Source: Brevundimonas guildfordensis
GTDB lineage: Bacteria; Pseudomonadota; Alphaproteobacteria; Caulobacterales; Caulobacteraceae
Reading direction: 5' to 3'
Assembly: GCF_014836405.1 (NCBI RefSeq)
Contig: NZ_JACSQU010000001.1
Coordinates: forward strand, 1,674,001 to 1,738,000
Length of the DNA stretch: 64,000 nucleotides
Made by a program: the position numbers and the translations under genes. How positions within the stretch are numbered: position 1 is the stretch's first letter; every line of letters starts with the position of its first letter. A model generated the notes under the pieces. That model saw only the letters and a program-made list of their open reading frames with translations. It was not told where the DNA came from and ran no database searches. Below, piece by piece: positions 19,550-27,647 of this stretch.

Positions 19550-20107
19550 CTAGTAACGCTGGACGCGGACCGCGCGGCTGTTGCCCGTGGTCAGCATATA
19601 GCTGCCCAGCGCCGCCCGGCGCACCCTGACGGCCTGGCCGGGCCTGTTCTGAAAACGGACGGGATCGAAGTCCACCTGGCCCCATTGGGAGCCGTCGCCC
19701 AGGTGGAACCGCCACTTGCCGTCGGCCTGCTGAACGGCCCGATCGAGCGTGGTTTCGATCGACTCGACGCGATCGTCGTCTGAGGCGCCGAACAGCGCGC
19801 CCATGGCCGGCGCGGCAAAGCCGAACAGCTGACGCCTCAACTCCGTGACCTTGCCGCGATCGACCACGACGAGGTCCCCGGCTGTCTGCGCCGCCGCCAG
19901 CCGATCCGTCACGGCGTCATAGCAATCGACGCGCGCCAGCCGGTCCTCGATCCGGCGACAGTCCAGCAGGGGGGTCAGCCGGTCCGATCCAGGCTGGATC
20001 TGAGCCTCAGCGGGCCCCCACGCCCCCCAGACCAGCATTATCGCAACGGCTGAAAAAATAGCCGTTTCCTGGCGCCTTGGCCGCAGATTTCTGAAAAAGT
20101 TTGGCAC
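19550..20107 (-). CDS. Secreted hypothetical protein
   Basis: 185 residues from a GTG at 20107 that has an AGGGAGG ribosome-binding site five bases upstream, which decides the start; the frame is open further upstream but without such a site. A signal peptide is clear: basic MPNFFRNLRPRRQE, hydrophobic AIFSAVAIMLVWGAW, cleavage after PAEA. The mature part has a Cys pair (LLDCRRIEDRLARVDCYD) like small periplasmic proteins that begin with a short Cys-rich helix pair, then a beta-rich C-terminal half (WRFHLGDGSQWGQVDFDPV). No enzyme motif is seen. It is divergent from the downstream TonB receptor gene. Confidence 0.72.
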   Translation of the reverse strand: MPNFFRNLRPRRQETAIFSAVAIMLVWGAWGPAEAQIQPGSDRLTPLLDCRRIEDRLARVDCYDAVTDRLAAAQTAGDLVVVDRGKVTELRRQLFGFAAPAMGALFGASDDDRVESIETTLDRAVQQADGKWRFHLGDGSQWGQVDFDPVRFQNRPGQAVRVRRAALGSYMLTTGNSRAVRVQRY

Positions 20108-20349
20108 GAAACCCTCCCTAACCGACCCAATCAAATCTGACATTAATGCGGCTGATCTGTGCTCAATTAGAGACACAGCAGACCTCGTTATATCCGCCAT
20201 CGCCTTTGACATAGCGAAGACTGACGCAACGCGCCTAACATTTGGTCGAGATTGATCCGTTATCAATGCTCGTGACGTCGATGTCGAAGACCTGACCGAT
20301 AAAGTCCTTGGAAACCCCACAGGACAGGGCAGACAAAAGGAGGCTTCCT

Positions 20350-23331
20350 TTGAGTACCTTCATTAATCGCAAGCATTTGCTTGCATCAACGATCATCACA
20401 GGCATGACGATCGCGGCCTTCGCGGGCCCGGTCGCCGCGCAATCGACCCAGGAAGAAGCGTCCCGTGTGGGCGACATCATCGTCACCGGTTCGCGCATTC
20501 CTCAGCCCAACCTGACCACGACCAGCCCCGTGACCCAGGTCACCGGCGAGGACATCGACGTCCAGGGCGTCACTCGGGTCGAAGACCTGGTGAATCAGCT
20601 GCCTCAAGCCTTCGCGGCGCAGAACTCGACCGTCGCGAACGGCGCCTCGGGCACCGCCAGCGTGGATCTGCGCGCCCTCGGGCCTGACCGGACGCTGGTC
20701 CTGATCGACGGGCGCCGTATGGGCTACGGCTCGCCGAACGACACGGCCGCCGACCTGAACCAGATTCCCGGCCAGTTGGTCGAGCGTGTCGAAGTCCTGA
20801 CGGGCGGCGCCGCCGCCGTCTACGGTTCAGACGCCATCGCCGGCGTCGTGAACTTCATCATGCGCAAGAACTTCCAAGGTCTACAGATCGACGCGCAGTA
20901 CGGCTTCAATCAGCACAACAACGACTATGACGGCCCCGGCAACCTGCGCCGCGTCATCGAGGGCCGCGCCGCCGGCAACCCGTCGCAGTTCCGACTGCCC
21001 GACGACAATGTGATGGACGGCTTCAGCCGCGAGATCACCATCGCCATGGGCGTCAACGCCCCGGATGACCGCGGCAACCTGACCGCCTACGCCGGTTGGC
21101 GGAAGAACAACAAGATTCTGGGCCGCGATCGCGACTATTCGTCCTGTTCGCTGGGCGGTGAAGCCGGCGACGACTTCACCTGCGGCGGCTCGTCGACCAA
21201 CGCCACGGGCCGTTTCCTGTCGCTGGAGAACGGCGCGAACCTGACCGTGGCCGACGGCGGCGGCTTCCGCAACTATACGGGCAACGACGCCTACAACTTC
21301 GGGCCGCTGAACCACTTCCAGCGCCCCGATGAACGCTACACCCTGGGAGCCTTCGGCAACTATCAGGTCAACGACAAGATCGAGGCCTTCACCAGCCTGG
21401 CGTTCAGTGACTACAGCACGGTCGCCCAGATCGCCCCGTCGGGCATCTTCTTCGGCGGCGGCACCTCGGCCAACGGCGGCTACAACATCAGCTGCGACAA
21501 CCCCCTGCTCAGCGCCGCTCAGGCGGCCGGTCTCGGGTGCGCCGCCGGCGTTGAAAGCGTCGAGGTTCTGGTGGGCCGACGCAACGTCGAAGGCGGCGGC
21601 CGTCAGGACGACATCAGCTCGCAGAACTATCGCGGGGTGGTGGGCATCCGCGGCGCCCTGGACGACGCGTGGAGCTACGACATCGCGGCGACCTATTCGA
21701 AGGTCCAGCTGAGCCGTATCTACCGCAACGAGTTCTCCAACATCCGCATCGGCCGCGCCCTGGATGTCGCCATCGACCCCGCCACGGGTCAGGCCGCCTG
21801 CGTCTCGGCCATCGATCCGGACGGCCCGACCGGCCCGCTGGCGCCGGTCGACGCCGCCTGCATCCCCTACAACCTCTATTCGCCGGGCGGCGTGACGCAG
21901 GAAGCCCTGGACTACATCCAGGTCGCCGGCCTTCAGCGCGGCAAGACCGAGCAGCAGGTTCTGACGGCCGCCATGACCGGCGACCTGACCAAGTACGGCT
22001 GGGCCAGTCCCTGGGCCGAACAGGGTCTGCAGGTGGCCTTCGGGGCCGAGTACCGTCGCGACAAGCTCGACGCCGCTTCGGACGTGGCCTTCCAGACCGG
22101 CGACCTGGCTGGTCAGGGCGGGCCGACCCCGAACGTCTCCGGCTCGGTTCAGGTCTACGACCTGTTCGGCGAGTTCCGGATGCCGCTGATCGAGGGCCAG
22201 CCCCTGGCCGAGCAGGTGTCCATCAACGGTTCTTATCGTCGGTCGACCTACGACAAGTTCAACTCGGACGCCTATGGTCTGGGCCTCGACTGGGCGCCGG
22301 TGCAGGATATCCGCTTCCGCGCCAGCTTCGCCCGCACCACCCGCGCGCCGAACGTGGTCGAACTGTTCCGACCGGAAGGCCTGAACCTGTTCGACGCCGA
22401 CGGCGATCCTTGCGGCCCCAACCCGACGGCCAGCCTGGCGCAGTGCGTCGCCACCGGCGTGCCTGCGGCCCAGTACGGTCTGGCCACGGACGACGGCGGC
22501 CTGCTGGAAAGCCCGGCCGGTCAGTACAACTTCCTGCAGGCCGGCAACCCCGACCTGGCGCCGGAGACCGCCGACACCTTCACCATCGGCACGGTGTTCA
22601 CGCCGTCCTTCGCCCCCGGGCTGAACATCTCGGTCGACTACTACTCGATCAAGCTGAAGGACCGGATCGACATCATCGATCCTCTGGTCACGCTGGAACG
22701 CTGCTATGAGAACGACGACGCGACCGCTTGCGCCCGCATCGTCCGCAGCGACATCGGCACCTTGTGGACCACCGGCGGCTATGTCGAAGCGTTCAACACC
22801 AACATCGGCGGGCTGGAAACCTCCGGCGTCGATGTGAACATCAACTACGGCTTGGAGCTGGAGCGGTTCAACCTCAGCGAATACGGCAAGCTGGCCTTCA
22901 ACTTCGTCGGTTCGTGGTTGGAGAAGCTGGAGACCGATCCGGGCGAAGGCGTCACCCCGTATGACTGCGTCGGCTTCTTCGGCAATGAATGCGGCACGCC
23001 CAAGAACGAATGGCGTCACCGCGCTCGCGTCACCTGGCAGACGCCTTGGAGCAGCGACCTCTCGCTGACCTGGCGCTACTACGGCGAAGTCGACAATCTG
23101 GGCGGGACCGATCGTCTGGACGGCTCGTTCGACGCCCAGAACTACCTCGACCTGGCCGGCACCTGGCAGGTTCGCGAGAACCTGCGCCTGCGCGCCGGCG
23201 TCAATAACATCCTCGATCGCGATCCGCCGCTGTCCTACAGCGTCGGCACGACGGGCAACAACAACACCTATCCGCAAACCTACGACGCGATGGGTCGTTA
23301 CATCTTCGTGGGCCTGACCGCCGACTTCTAA
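20350..23331 (+). CDS. TonB-dependent receptor
   Basis: Outer-membrane active transporter, 993 residues from a TTG start with AGGAGG seven bases upstream. The signal peptide runs LLASTIITGMTIAAFAG to PVAAQ. A TonB-box-like stretch follows (VGDIIVTGSRI), then the plug domain with VDLRALGPDRTLVLIDGRR and VERVEVLTGGAAAVYGSDA. The long barrel ends in aromatic FVGLTADF. Landmarks FARTTRAPNVVELF and NPDLAPETADTF are typical of the Caulobacterales/Xanthomonas expansion often used for plant-derived carbohydrates or peptides. The substrate is unknown. A terminator follows. The pstS/phn cluster is convergent, so no operon link is implied. Confidence 0.94.
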   Translation: MSTFINRKHLLASTIITGMTIAAFAGPVAAQSTQEEASRVGDIIVTGSRIPQPNLTTTSPVTQVTGEDIDVQGVTRVEDLVNQLPQAFAAQNSTVANGASGTASVDLRALGPDRTLVLIDGRRMGYGSPNDTAADLNQIPGQLVERVEVLTGGAAAVYGSDAIAGVVNFIMRKNFQGLQIDAQYGFNQHNNDYDGPGNLRRVIEGRAAGNPSQFRLPDDNVMDGFSREITIAMGVNAPDDRGNLTAYAGWRKNNKILGRDRDYSSCSLGGEAGDDFTCGGSSTNATGRFLSLENGANLTVADGGGFRNYTGNDAYNFGPLNHFQRPDERYTLGAFGNYQVNDKIEAFTSLAFSDYSTVAQIAPSGIFFGGGTSANGGYNISCDNPLLSAAQAAGLGCAAGVESVEVLVGRRNVEGGGRQDDISSQNYRGVVGIRGALDDAWSYDIAATYSKVQLSRIYRNEFSNIRIGRALDVAIDPATGQAACVSAIDPDGPTGPLAPVDAACIPYNLYSPGGVTQEALDYIQVAGLQRGKTEQQVLTAAMTGDLTKYGWASPWAEQGLQVAFGAEYRRDKLDAASDVAFQTGDLAGQGGPTPNVSGSVQVYDLFGEFRMPLIEGQPLAEQVSINGSYRRSTYDKFNSDAYGLGLDWAPVQDIRFRASFARTTRAPNVVELFRPEGLNLFDADGDPCGPNPTASLAQCVATGVPAAQYGLATDDGGLLESPAGQYNFLQAGNPDLAPETADTFTIGTVFTPSFAPGLNISVDYYSIKLKDRIDIIDPLVTLERCYENDDATACARIVRSDIGTLWTTGGYVEAFNTNIGGLETSGVDVNINYGLELERFNLSEYGKLAFNFVGSWLEKLETDPGEGVTPYDCVGFFGNECGTPKNEWRHRARVTWQTPWSSDLSLTWRYYGEVDNLGGTDRLDGSFDAQNYLDLAGTWQVRENLRLRAGVNNILDRDPPLSYSVGTTGNNNTYPQTYDAMGRYIFVGLTADF

Positions 23332-23348
23332 GCGGTCGCCTGCAAATG

Positions 23349-23386
23349 AAAGGCCCGGCGAGTCTCCTCGCCGGGCCTATTTTTTG
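23349..23386. terminator. Bidirectional rho-independent terminator
   Basis: An AGGCCCGGCGAG / CTCGCCGGGCCT stem (23351-23378) with a short loop is followed on the plus strand by ATTTTTT. On the minus strand the same hairpin is followed by TTCATTTG. It lies between the convergent TonB receptor and pstS genes. Confidence 0.85.
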
Positions 23387-23399
23387 GATGGAGCGCTCT

Positions 23400-24473
23400 T
23401 TAGTTCGGGCGGGACATCGAGGTCATCGCCGTGGCCTTGGCGCGCTCGGCCGTCAGCTGGTCGGCGGGCAGCGGCACCAGACCGCGGTCCTGCAGATAGC
23501 CGCCGCGGCCGGCAGACCCTTCGGACATGAACTCCTGGACGAACTGCTCCAGACCCGGCGTCACGCCGATGTGGGCCTTCTTGACGTAGATGTAGAGGCT
23601 GCGGGCCAGCGGATAGGAGCCGTCGGCGATAGTGGCGACCGAGGGGGCCACGCCGTCGATGGTTTCGGCCTTCACCGTATCCATGTTCTGCTCCAGGAAG
23701 GAGAAGCCGAACACGCCCAGCGAACCCGGAGTGCGGGTCAGGGTCTGGACGATGGCGTTGTCGTTCTCGCCCGAGTCGATCCAGGAACCGTCTTCACGCA
23801 GGGTGTGGGCGATAGTCTCGAAGCGGGTCTTGTCCTGCTTCTCGATGGCGGCGACGGCCGGGATCAGCTTGGCGCCCGGGGCCATGCCCAGCTCCAGGAA
23901 GGCGTCGCGCGTGCCCGAGGTCGGCGGCGGGCCGTAGACCTGGATGCGGGTGGCCGGCAGGGCCTTGTTGACGTCGTTCCAGGTCTTGGCGGCGTTGGCG
24001 CCCAGCTGACCGTCGGCGCCCGGCGTTTCCTTGGCCAGGGCTTCATAGAGGTCGTTCAGCTCCAGGTTGAAGCTCTGGCCGGTACGGGCGGTGGCGACGA
24101 CGATGCCGTCATAGCCGATCTTGAGCTCGACGATGTCGGTGACGCCGTTCTCGACGCAGCGGTCGAACTCGCTGGCCTTCATCGGACGAGAGGCGTTCGC
24201 GATGTCAGGGGTCGACGGGCCGATGCCGGCGCAGAACGCCTGAATGCCGCCGCCGGTGCCCAGCGATTCCACGCGGGGCGCGGAGCCGCCGCCGCCGCTG
24301 CGGGCGAAGTTTTCCGCCACGCGGGTCGAGAAGGGGAAGACGGTCGAGGAGCCAGCGGCCCAGATGCCCGTGCGGGCTTTCTGCGAGCCAGGGGCGGCGC
24401 CCTCATTGTTTCCGCAGGCCGCCAGGGCCAGCAGGGCGGCCGCGCAGGCCGTGAACTTCAGTGTGCGGATCAT
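23400..24473 (-). CDS. pstS: Phosphate ABC transporter substrate-binding lipoprotein (PstS family)
   Basis: 357 residues with a lipoprotein signal (LLALAAC, Cys20). The phosphate-binding fold is recognisable from AAGSSTVFPFSTRVAENFAR, GGGIQAFCAGIGPSTPDIANASR, IGYDGIVVA, GPPPTSGTRDAFLELG and GSLGVFGFSFLEQN. It binds inorganic phosphate in the periplasm for a Pst-type importer, but pstC, pstA and pstB are absent here. Instead it follows phnC-phnD-phnE on the same strand after an 81-base gap, so it may be expressed with them or from its own promoter in that gap. Confidence 0.9.
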   Translation of the reverse strand: MIRTLKFTACAAALLALAACGNNEGAAPGSQKARTGIWAAGSSTVFPFSTRVAENFARSGGGGSAPRVESLGTGGGIQAFCAGIGPSTPDIANASRPMKASEFDRCVENGVTDIVELKIGYDGIVVATARTGQSFNLELNDLYEALAKETPGADGQLGANAAKTWNDVNKALPATRIQVYGPPPTSGTRDAFLELGMAPGAKLIPAVAAIEKQDKTRFETIAHTLREDGSWIDSGENDNAIVQTLTRTPGSLGVFGFSFLEQNMDTVKAETIDGVAPSVATIADGSYPLARSLYIYVKKAHIGVTPGLEQFVQEFMSEGSAGRGGYLQDRGLVPLPADQLTAERAKATAMTSMSRPN

Positions 24474-24554
24474 GGCCGGACCTTCTCCAAGTCGTCAGTA
24501 CACAACGCTTAAAGCAGGGAAGTGTGACGGTCCGGCCAGACCTTTTGTGACAGT

Positions 24555-25373
24555 TCAGAGCAAACGGCGACGCATGGCCTGCGACAGGACGTCGATCAGG
24601 GTCACGGCGATGATGACCACGATGACCACGGCCGAAACGTCGCGGAAGGCGAAGCCGTTCATGCGGTCGAACAGCACCTGACCGATGCCGCCGGCGCCGA
24701 TCAGGCCCAGGACGGTGGCCGAACGGCTGTTCGATTCAAAGCGGTAAAGGGCGAAGGAGGTCCACAGCGGCGCCACCTGGGGGATGACGCCCCAGACGAT
24801 CTCATGCAGCTTGGACGCGCCGGTGGCGCGCACGCCCTCGACCGGGCCCTTGTCGATCGACTCGACCGCTTCCGAGAACAGCTTGGCCAGGACGCCCGCC
24901 GTGTTCAGAGCGATCGCCAGGACGCCGGCCAGCGGCCCCAGGCCCACGGCGACGACGAACAGCAGGCCCATCACCAGGTCGGGGACGGAGCGCAGCATGT
25001 TCATGATCCAGCGCACCGGCTGGACCACCCACACCGGAGCGATGTTGCGCGCAGCCGCCAGGCCCATCGGCACGCCCAGGAAGATGGCCAGGAAGGTGCC
25101 CCACAGGGCGATCTGGATCGTCTCCCACATCTTGCCGACGAACAGGCGCCAGTCGGCGAAGTTCGGACGCAGCAGGTCCGCGCCGAAGCTCTGGATGTTG
25201 GCTGAGTTGGTGATCAGGCGCGACAGATTGCCCAGATCAACAGCTTCCATGCTGATCAGCAGCAGGACGGCCAGACCGCCCCAGATCAACAGGTCGAGCG
25301 CCCAGGCGCCGGCCGATTTGGCGGGCGCCTTGGGGATGCCGGCGGCGGCGCCGGTCAGCGGAGCGTGGGTCAA
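24555..25373 (-). CDS. phnE: Phosphonate/phosphite ABC transporter permease
   Basis: 272-residue inner-membrane permease with about six helices. The EAA-like loop that contacts the ATPase is visible as VEGVRATGASKLHEIVWGVIPQ, and the C-terminal ATVLGLIGAGGIGQVLFDRMN with FRDVSAVVIVVI is typical of PhnE. It works with PhnC (ATPase) and PhnD (binding protein). Its start overlaps the phnD stop by four bases. Only a single permease gene is present, so it should act as a homodimer. Confidence 0.94.
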   Translation of the reverse strand: MTHAPLTGAAAGIPKAPAKSAGAWALDLLIWGGLAVLLLISMEAVDLGNLSRLITNSANIQSFGADLLRPNFADWRLFVGKMWETIQIALWGTFLAIFLGVPMGLAAARNIAPVWVVQPVRWIMNMLRSVPDLVMGLLFVVAVGLGPLAGVLAIALNTAGVLAKLFSEAVESIDKGPVEGVRATGASKLHEIVWGVIPQVAPLWTSFALYRFESNSRSATVLGLIGAGGIGQVLFDRMNGFAFRDVSAVVIVVIIAVTLIDVLSQAMRRRLL

Positions 25374-26380
25374 GGCTGAACCTCGCGCAGGCGACGCAGG
25401 CGTTGCAGTTCGGCCTCGGCGGCCGAAGCGGCGGCCGTGTCGCCCTTGGCCTTGGCGTCGGTCAGCGCCTGGTCCGCGATCATCTCGCGCACCGGGTTCA
25501 GATAGGATTCGTCGGCCGGATTGAAGCCCGAGTAGTTCAGGTCCTTCAGAATCTTGCGCTGGCGCTCGGCCTCGGTGCCCTCGCCCCGACCATAGGTCAG
25601 GAAGAAGCCGCGGATCTTTTCCTTGATCGCCGGATCCAGGTCCTCGCGGATGACGATGCCCGCCTCGGGGATCGGCGGCGAGCGCCAGATTTCCTCAATC
25701 TGAGCGGCGATCTGCGGGTTGGAGCGACCGATGAAAACCGTGTTGATGGTGTTCGACGTCGCTACCTGCACCAGGCCGTTGGCCACGGCGAAGGAGTTGG
25801 CCTGATGGTTGGCCGTGCGCACGGTCTTGAAGCACTCGTTCGGGACGACGTTGTGCGGATTGAACAGGAAGGTCATGGGCGCCAGGGTGCCCGAGGTCGA
25901 CAGGGCGTCGCCGATGCCGAAGTCGTATTTCTTGCCGCAGGCCAGGACGTCGTCCAGCGTGATGCCCGAGCCCTTCTTCACGATCAGGGTCGACTGGTAG
26001 GAATCGCGACCTTCCGGGTCCACGATGCGGGCCACGACCTCGCCGTTCGACCGCTCGATAGCCTCGATGGCGGTCTTGGCCGGGAACCAGGCGGCCTGGA
26101 TCTGATTGCCGCGCATCGCCTCGACCAGCACGGTGTAGTTGGAGGCGAAGTAGGGCTTCACCGGCACGCCGACGGCCTTGGTCATGTCGTCCAGCAGCGG
26201 CTGCCACAGCGGACCGGAGGACGCCTGGCCCTCGGCCGGAAGGATGGCGAAGCTGATCTCGGACGGCGCGCCCTTGGCGGCGCCGGCCTTGTCGCCCTGG
26301 CCGCAGGCGGCGAGGCTGACGGCCAGGGCCGCGCCGGCGGCCAGGCCCAGCATCCGGCGGGTCAATTTGGAATGGGTCAT
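25370..26380 (-). CDS. phnD: Phosphonate/phosphite ABC transporter substrate-binding lipoprotein
   Basis: 336 residues with a twin-Arg-containing N-region and a lipobox ending at Cys26 (VSLAAC). The PhnD/PhnS family signature is seen in SFAILPAEGQASSGPLWQPLL, PVKPYFASNYTVLVEAMRGNQI, AAWFPAKTAIEAIER and DSYQSTLIVKKGSGI. The remaining half contains FGIGDALSTSGTLAPMTFLF, the expected phosphonate pocket region. Which substrate (phosphonate, phosphite or another phosphorus compound) cannot be decided, and no C-P lyase or phosphonatase genes are nearby. It overlaps phnC and phnE by four bases each. Confidence 0.93.
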   Translation of the reverse strand: MTHSKLTRRMLGLAAGAALAVSLAACGQGDKAGAAKGAPSEISFAILPAEGQASSGPLWQPLLDDMTKAVGVPVKPYFASNYTVLVEAMRGNQIQAAWFPAKTAIEAIERSNGEVVARIVDPEGRDSYQSTLIVKKGSGITLDDVLACGKKYDFGIGDALSTSGTLAPMTFLFNPHNVVPNECFKTVRTANHQANSFAVANGLVQVATSNTINTVFIGRSNPQIAAQIEEIWRSPPIPEAGIVIREDLDPAIKEKIRGFFLTYGRGEGTEAERQRKILKDLNYSGFNPADESYLNPVREMIADQALTDAKAKGDTAAASAAEAELQRLRRLREVQP

Positions 26381-27171
26381 GCCTTGGCTTCCCAGAACGC
26401 GTCCTCGTACTCGGGACCGTAGATTTCAATCAGGCGCTTGGTGTCCAGGCCGGTCGACGGCCCGTCATAGACCACCTTGCCCTTCTGCAGGGCGACGACG
26501 CGGTCGCAGTAGCGGATGGCGTAGTCGACCTGGTGCAGGGTGACGATGACGCCCAGGCCGTCGCGCTTGTTCAGCTCGACCAGCAGCTCCATCACCTTGC
26601 GGGCCGACACCGGGTCCAGCGAGGCCACGGGTTCGTCGGCCAGAATGGCCTTGGCGCCCTGAACCAGGGCGCGGGCGATGGCGCCGCGCTGCTGCTGACC
26701 GCCGGACAGGGTGTTGGCGCGCTGGGCGGCGTATTCGGAGACGCCGACGCGGTGCAGGGCCGCCATGGCCTTGTCCTTGTCCGCGCCCGGCCAGACGCCG
26801 AACAGGCCGCGCCACGACGGCAGACGGCCCAGGGCGCCCAGCATGACGTTGGAGAACAGGCTCAGCCGACCCACCAGGTTGAACTGCTGGAAGATCATGC
26901 CCAGCCGTCCGCGTGCGCGGCGCACGGCGCCCGTGACGCGGCCGTTCTGCTGAACGACCTCGCCGAAGACGGTGATGGTCCCGCCGGAATCGATCGGGTG
27001 CAGACCCGTGATCGACCGCAGCAGGGTGGACTTGCCCGAGCCCGAAGGACCGATCAGGGCGACCATTTCACCGGCGCCGACCTCGACGGACACGCCGTCG
27101 AGCGCCTTTCTGGCCCCGTAGGTCTTCGAGACGTCGCGGACGGAGGCGACGGCGGCTGTTGAAGAACTCAT
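26377..27171 (-). CDS. phnC: Phosphonate/phosphite ABC transporter ATP-binding protein
   Basis: 264 residues from ATG 27171; an upstream in-frame ATG at 27234 would add a non-family N-terminus. Walker A is GPSGSGKST, the Q-loop FQQFNLVGR, the signature LSGGQQQR, Walker B AILADEPVASLD and the switch histidine VTLHQVDYA. The segment LGALGRLPSWRGLFG is specific to the PhnC subfamily. It is the first gene of phnC-phnD-phnE(-pstS) and powers import of a phosphorus compound. No strong ribosome-binding site precedes it. Confidence 0.94.
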   Translation of the reverse strand: MSSSTAAVASVRDVSKTYGARKALDGVSVEVGAGEMVALIGPSGSGKSTLLRSITGLHPIDSGGTITVFGEVVQQNGRVTGAVRRARGRLGMIFQQFNLVGRLSLFSNVMLGALGRLPSWRGLFGVWPGADKDKAMAALHRVGVSEYAAQRANTLSGGQQQRGAIARALVQGAKAILADEPVASLDPVSARKVMELLVELNKRDGLGVIVTLHQVDYAIRYCDRVVALQKGKVVYDGPSTGLDTKRLIEIYGPEYEDAFWEAKA

Positions 27172-27647
27172 GAACCCATGGATGAGGTTGCGACAAAGGG
27201 GGCGCCGCATGACGCGAGATGGGCGCAAGGGCAAGTCTTAATGGCATGTCTGCGTCGATTACGTCCAGTGGGTGAGCCTTTTCAGCACGGCGCCTCCGCC
27301 CCGAAAGCCGCCCTTTCGACCGGATCGTCCAGCCGTCGCAGCGCCGCCTCGCGGCCCCAGAGGGCCGCCTGCGCGGCCGCCTGGCCCAGGGCGCCGTCGC
27401 GGCTCGCCAGAACCATCAACAAGCTGGACGCCAGACCGCTCTGCTCCGTCACGACCGAAGCGGCGCCCGGCGGGCCGCAGCCGAACGTGCGACTCCGCGC
27501 TGCCCCGGATCGAGGCCCCGCCGCAATTTTTCCGCTTTACATGACAGGCCAATGCCCCCATATCGCGCGTTCCGGCGGACCCCGTAGGTCCTACTTGCGC
27601 CGCTAACGCCGGGTCTGGGTTTAACAATCATCAGGGGGTTACGTGAA
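27172..27647. other. 476-base intergenic region between phnC and the decarboxylase gene
   Basis: Must hold the divergent promoters of phnC and the ornithine decarboxylase gene. I find no convincing Pho box. Several overlapping frames are open on both strands because of high GC; the best small candidate, on the minus strand, is listed separately. A GTTTAACAATCATCAGG stretch near 27619-27635 gives the AT-rich leader just before the decarboxylase ribosome-binding site. Confidence 0.5.
27282..27452 (-). CDS. Possible 56-residue small protein
   Basis: A GTG-to-TGA frame on the minus strand gives an amphipathic, alpha-helical-looking Ala/Leu/Arg-rich peptide (SSLLMVLASRDGALGQAAAQ, then ALWGREAALRRLDDPVERAA). 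Its third positions are G/C-rich as in neighbouring genes. There is no clear ribosome-binding site, and other frames are open too. It could also be the remains of a longer gene. Low confidence. Confidence 0.25.
   Translation of the reverse strand: MTEQSGLASSLLMVLASRDGALGQAAAQAALWGREAALRRLDDPVERAAFGAEAPC

Noticed and set aside
20206..20241. TTGACA ... TAACAT as a sigma-70 promoter for the first TonB receptor
   Set aside because: The spacing of 24 bases is too long; other -10 options are no better.
27259..27627. 122-residue open frame on the minus strand in the phnC/decarboxylase gap
   Set aside because: Translation is Gly/Arg/Pro-rich and unlike a protein; a different frame over the same bases looks more coding.
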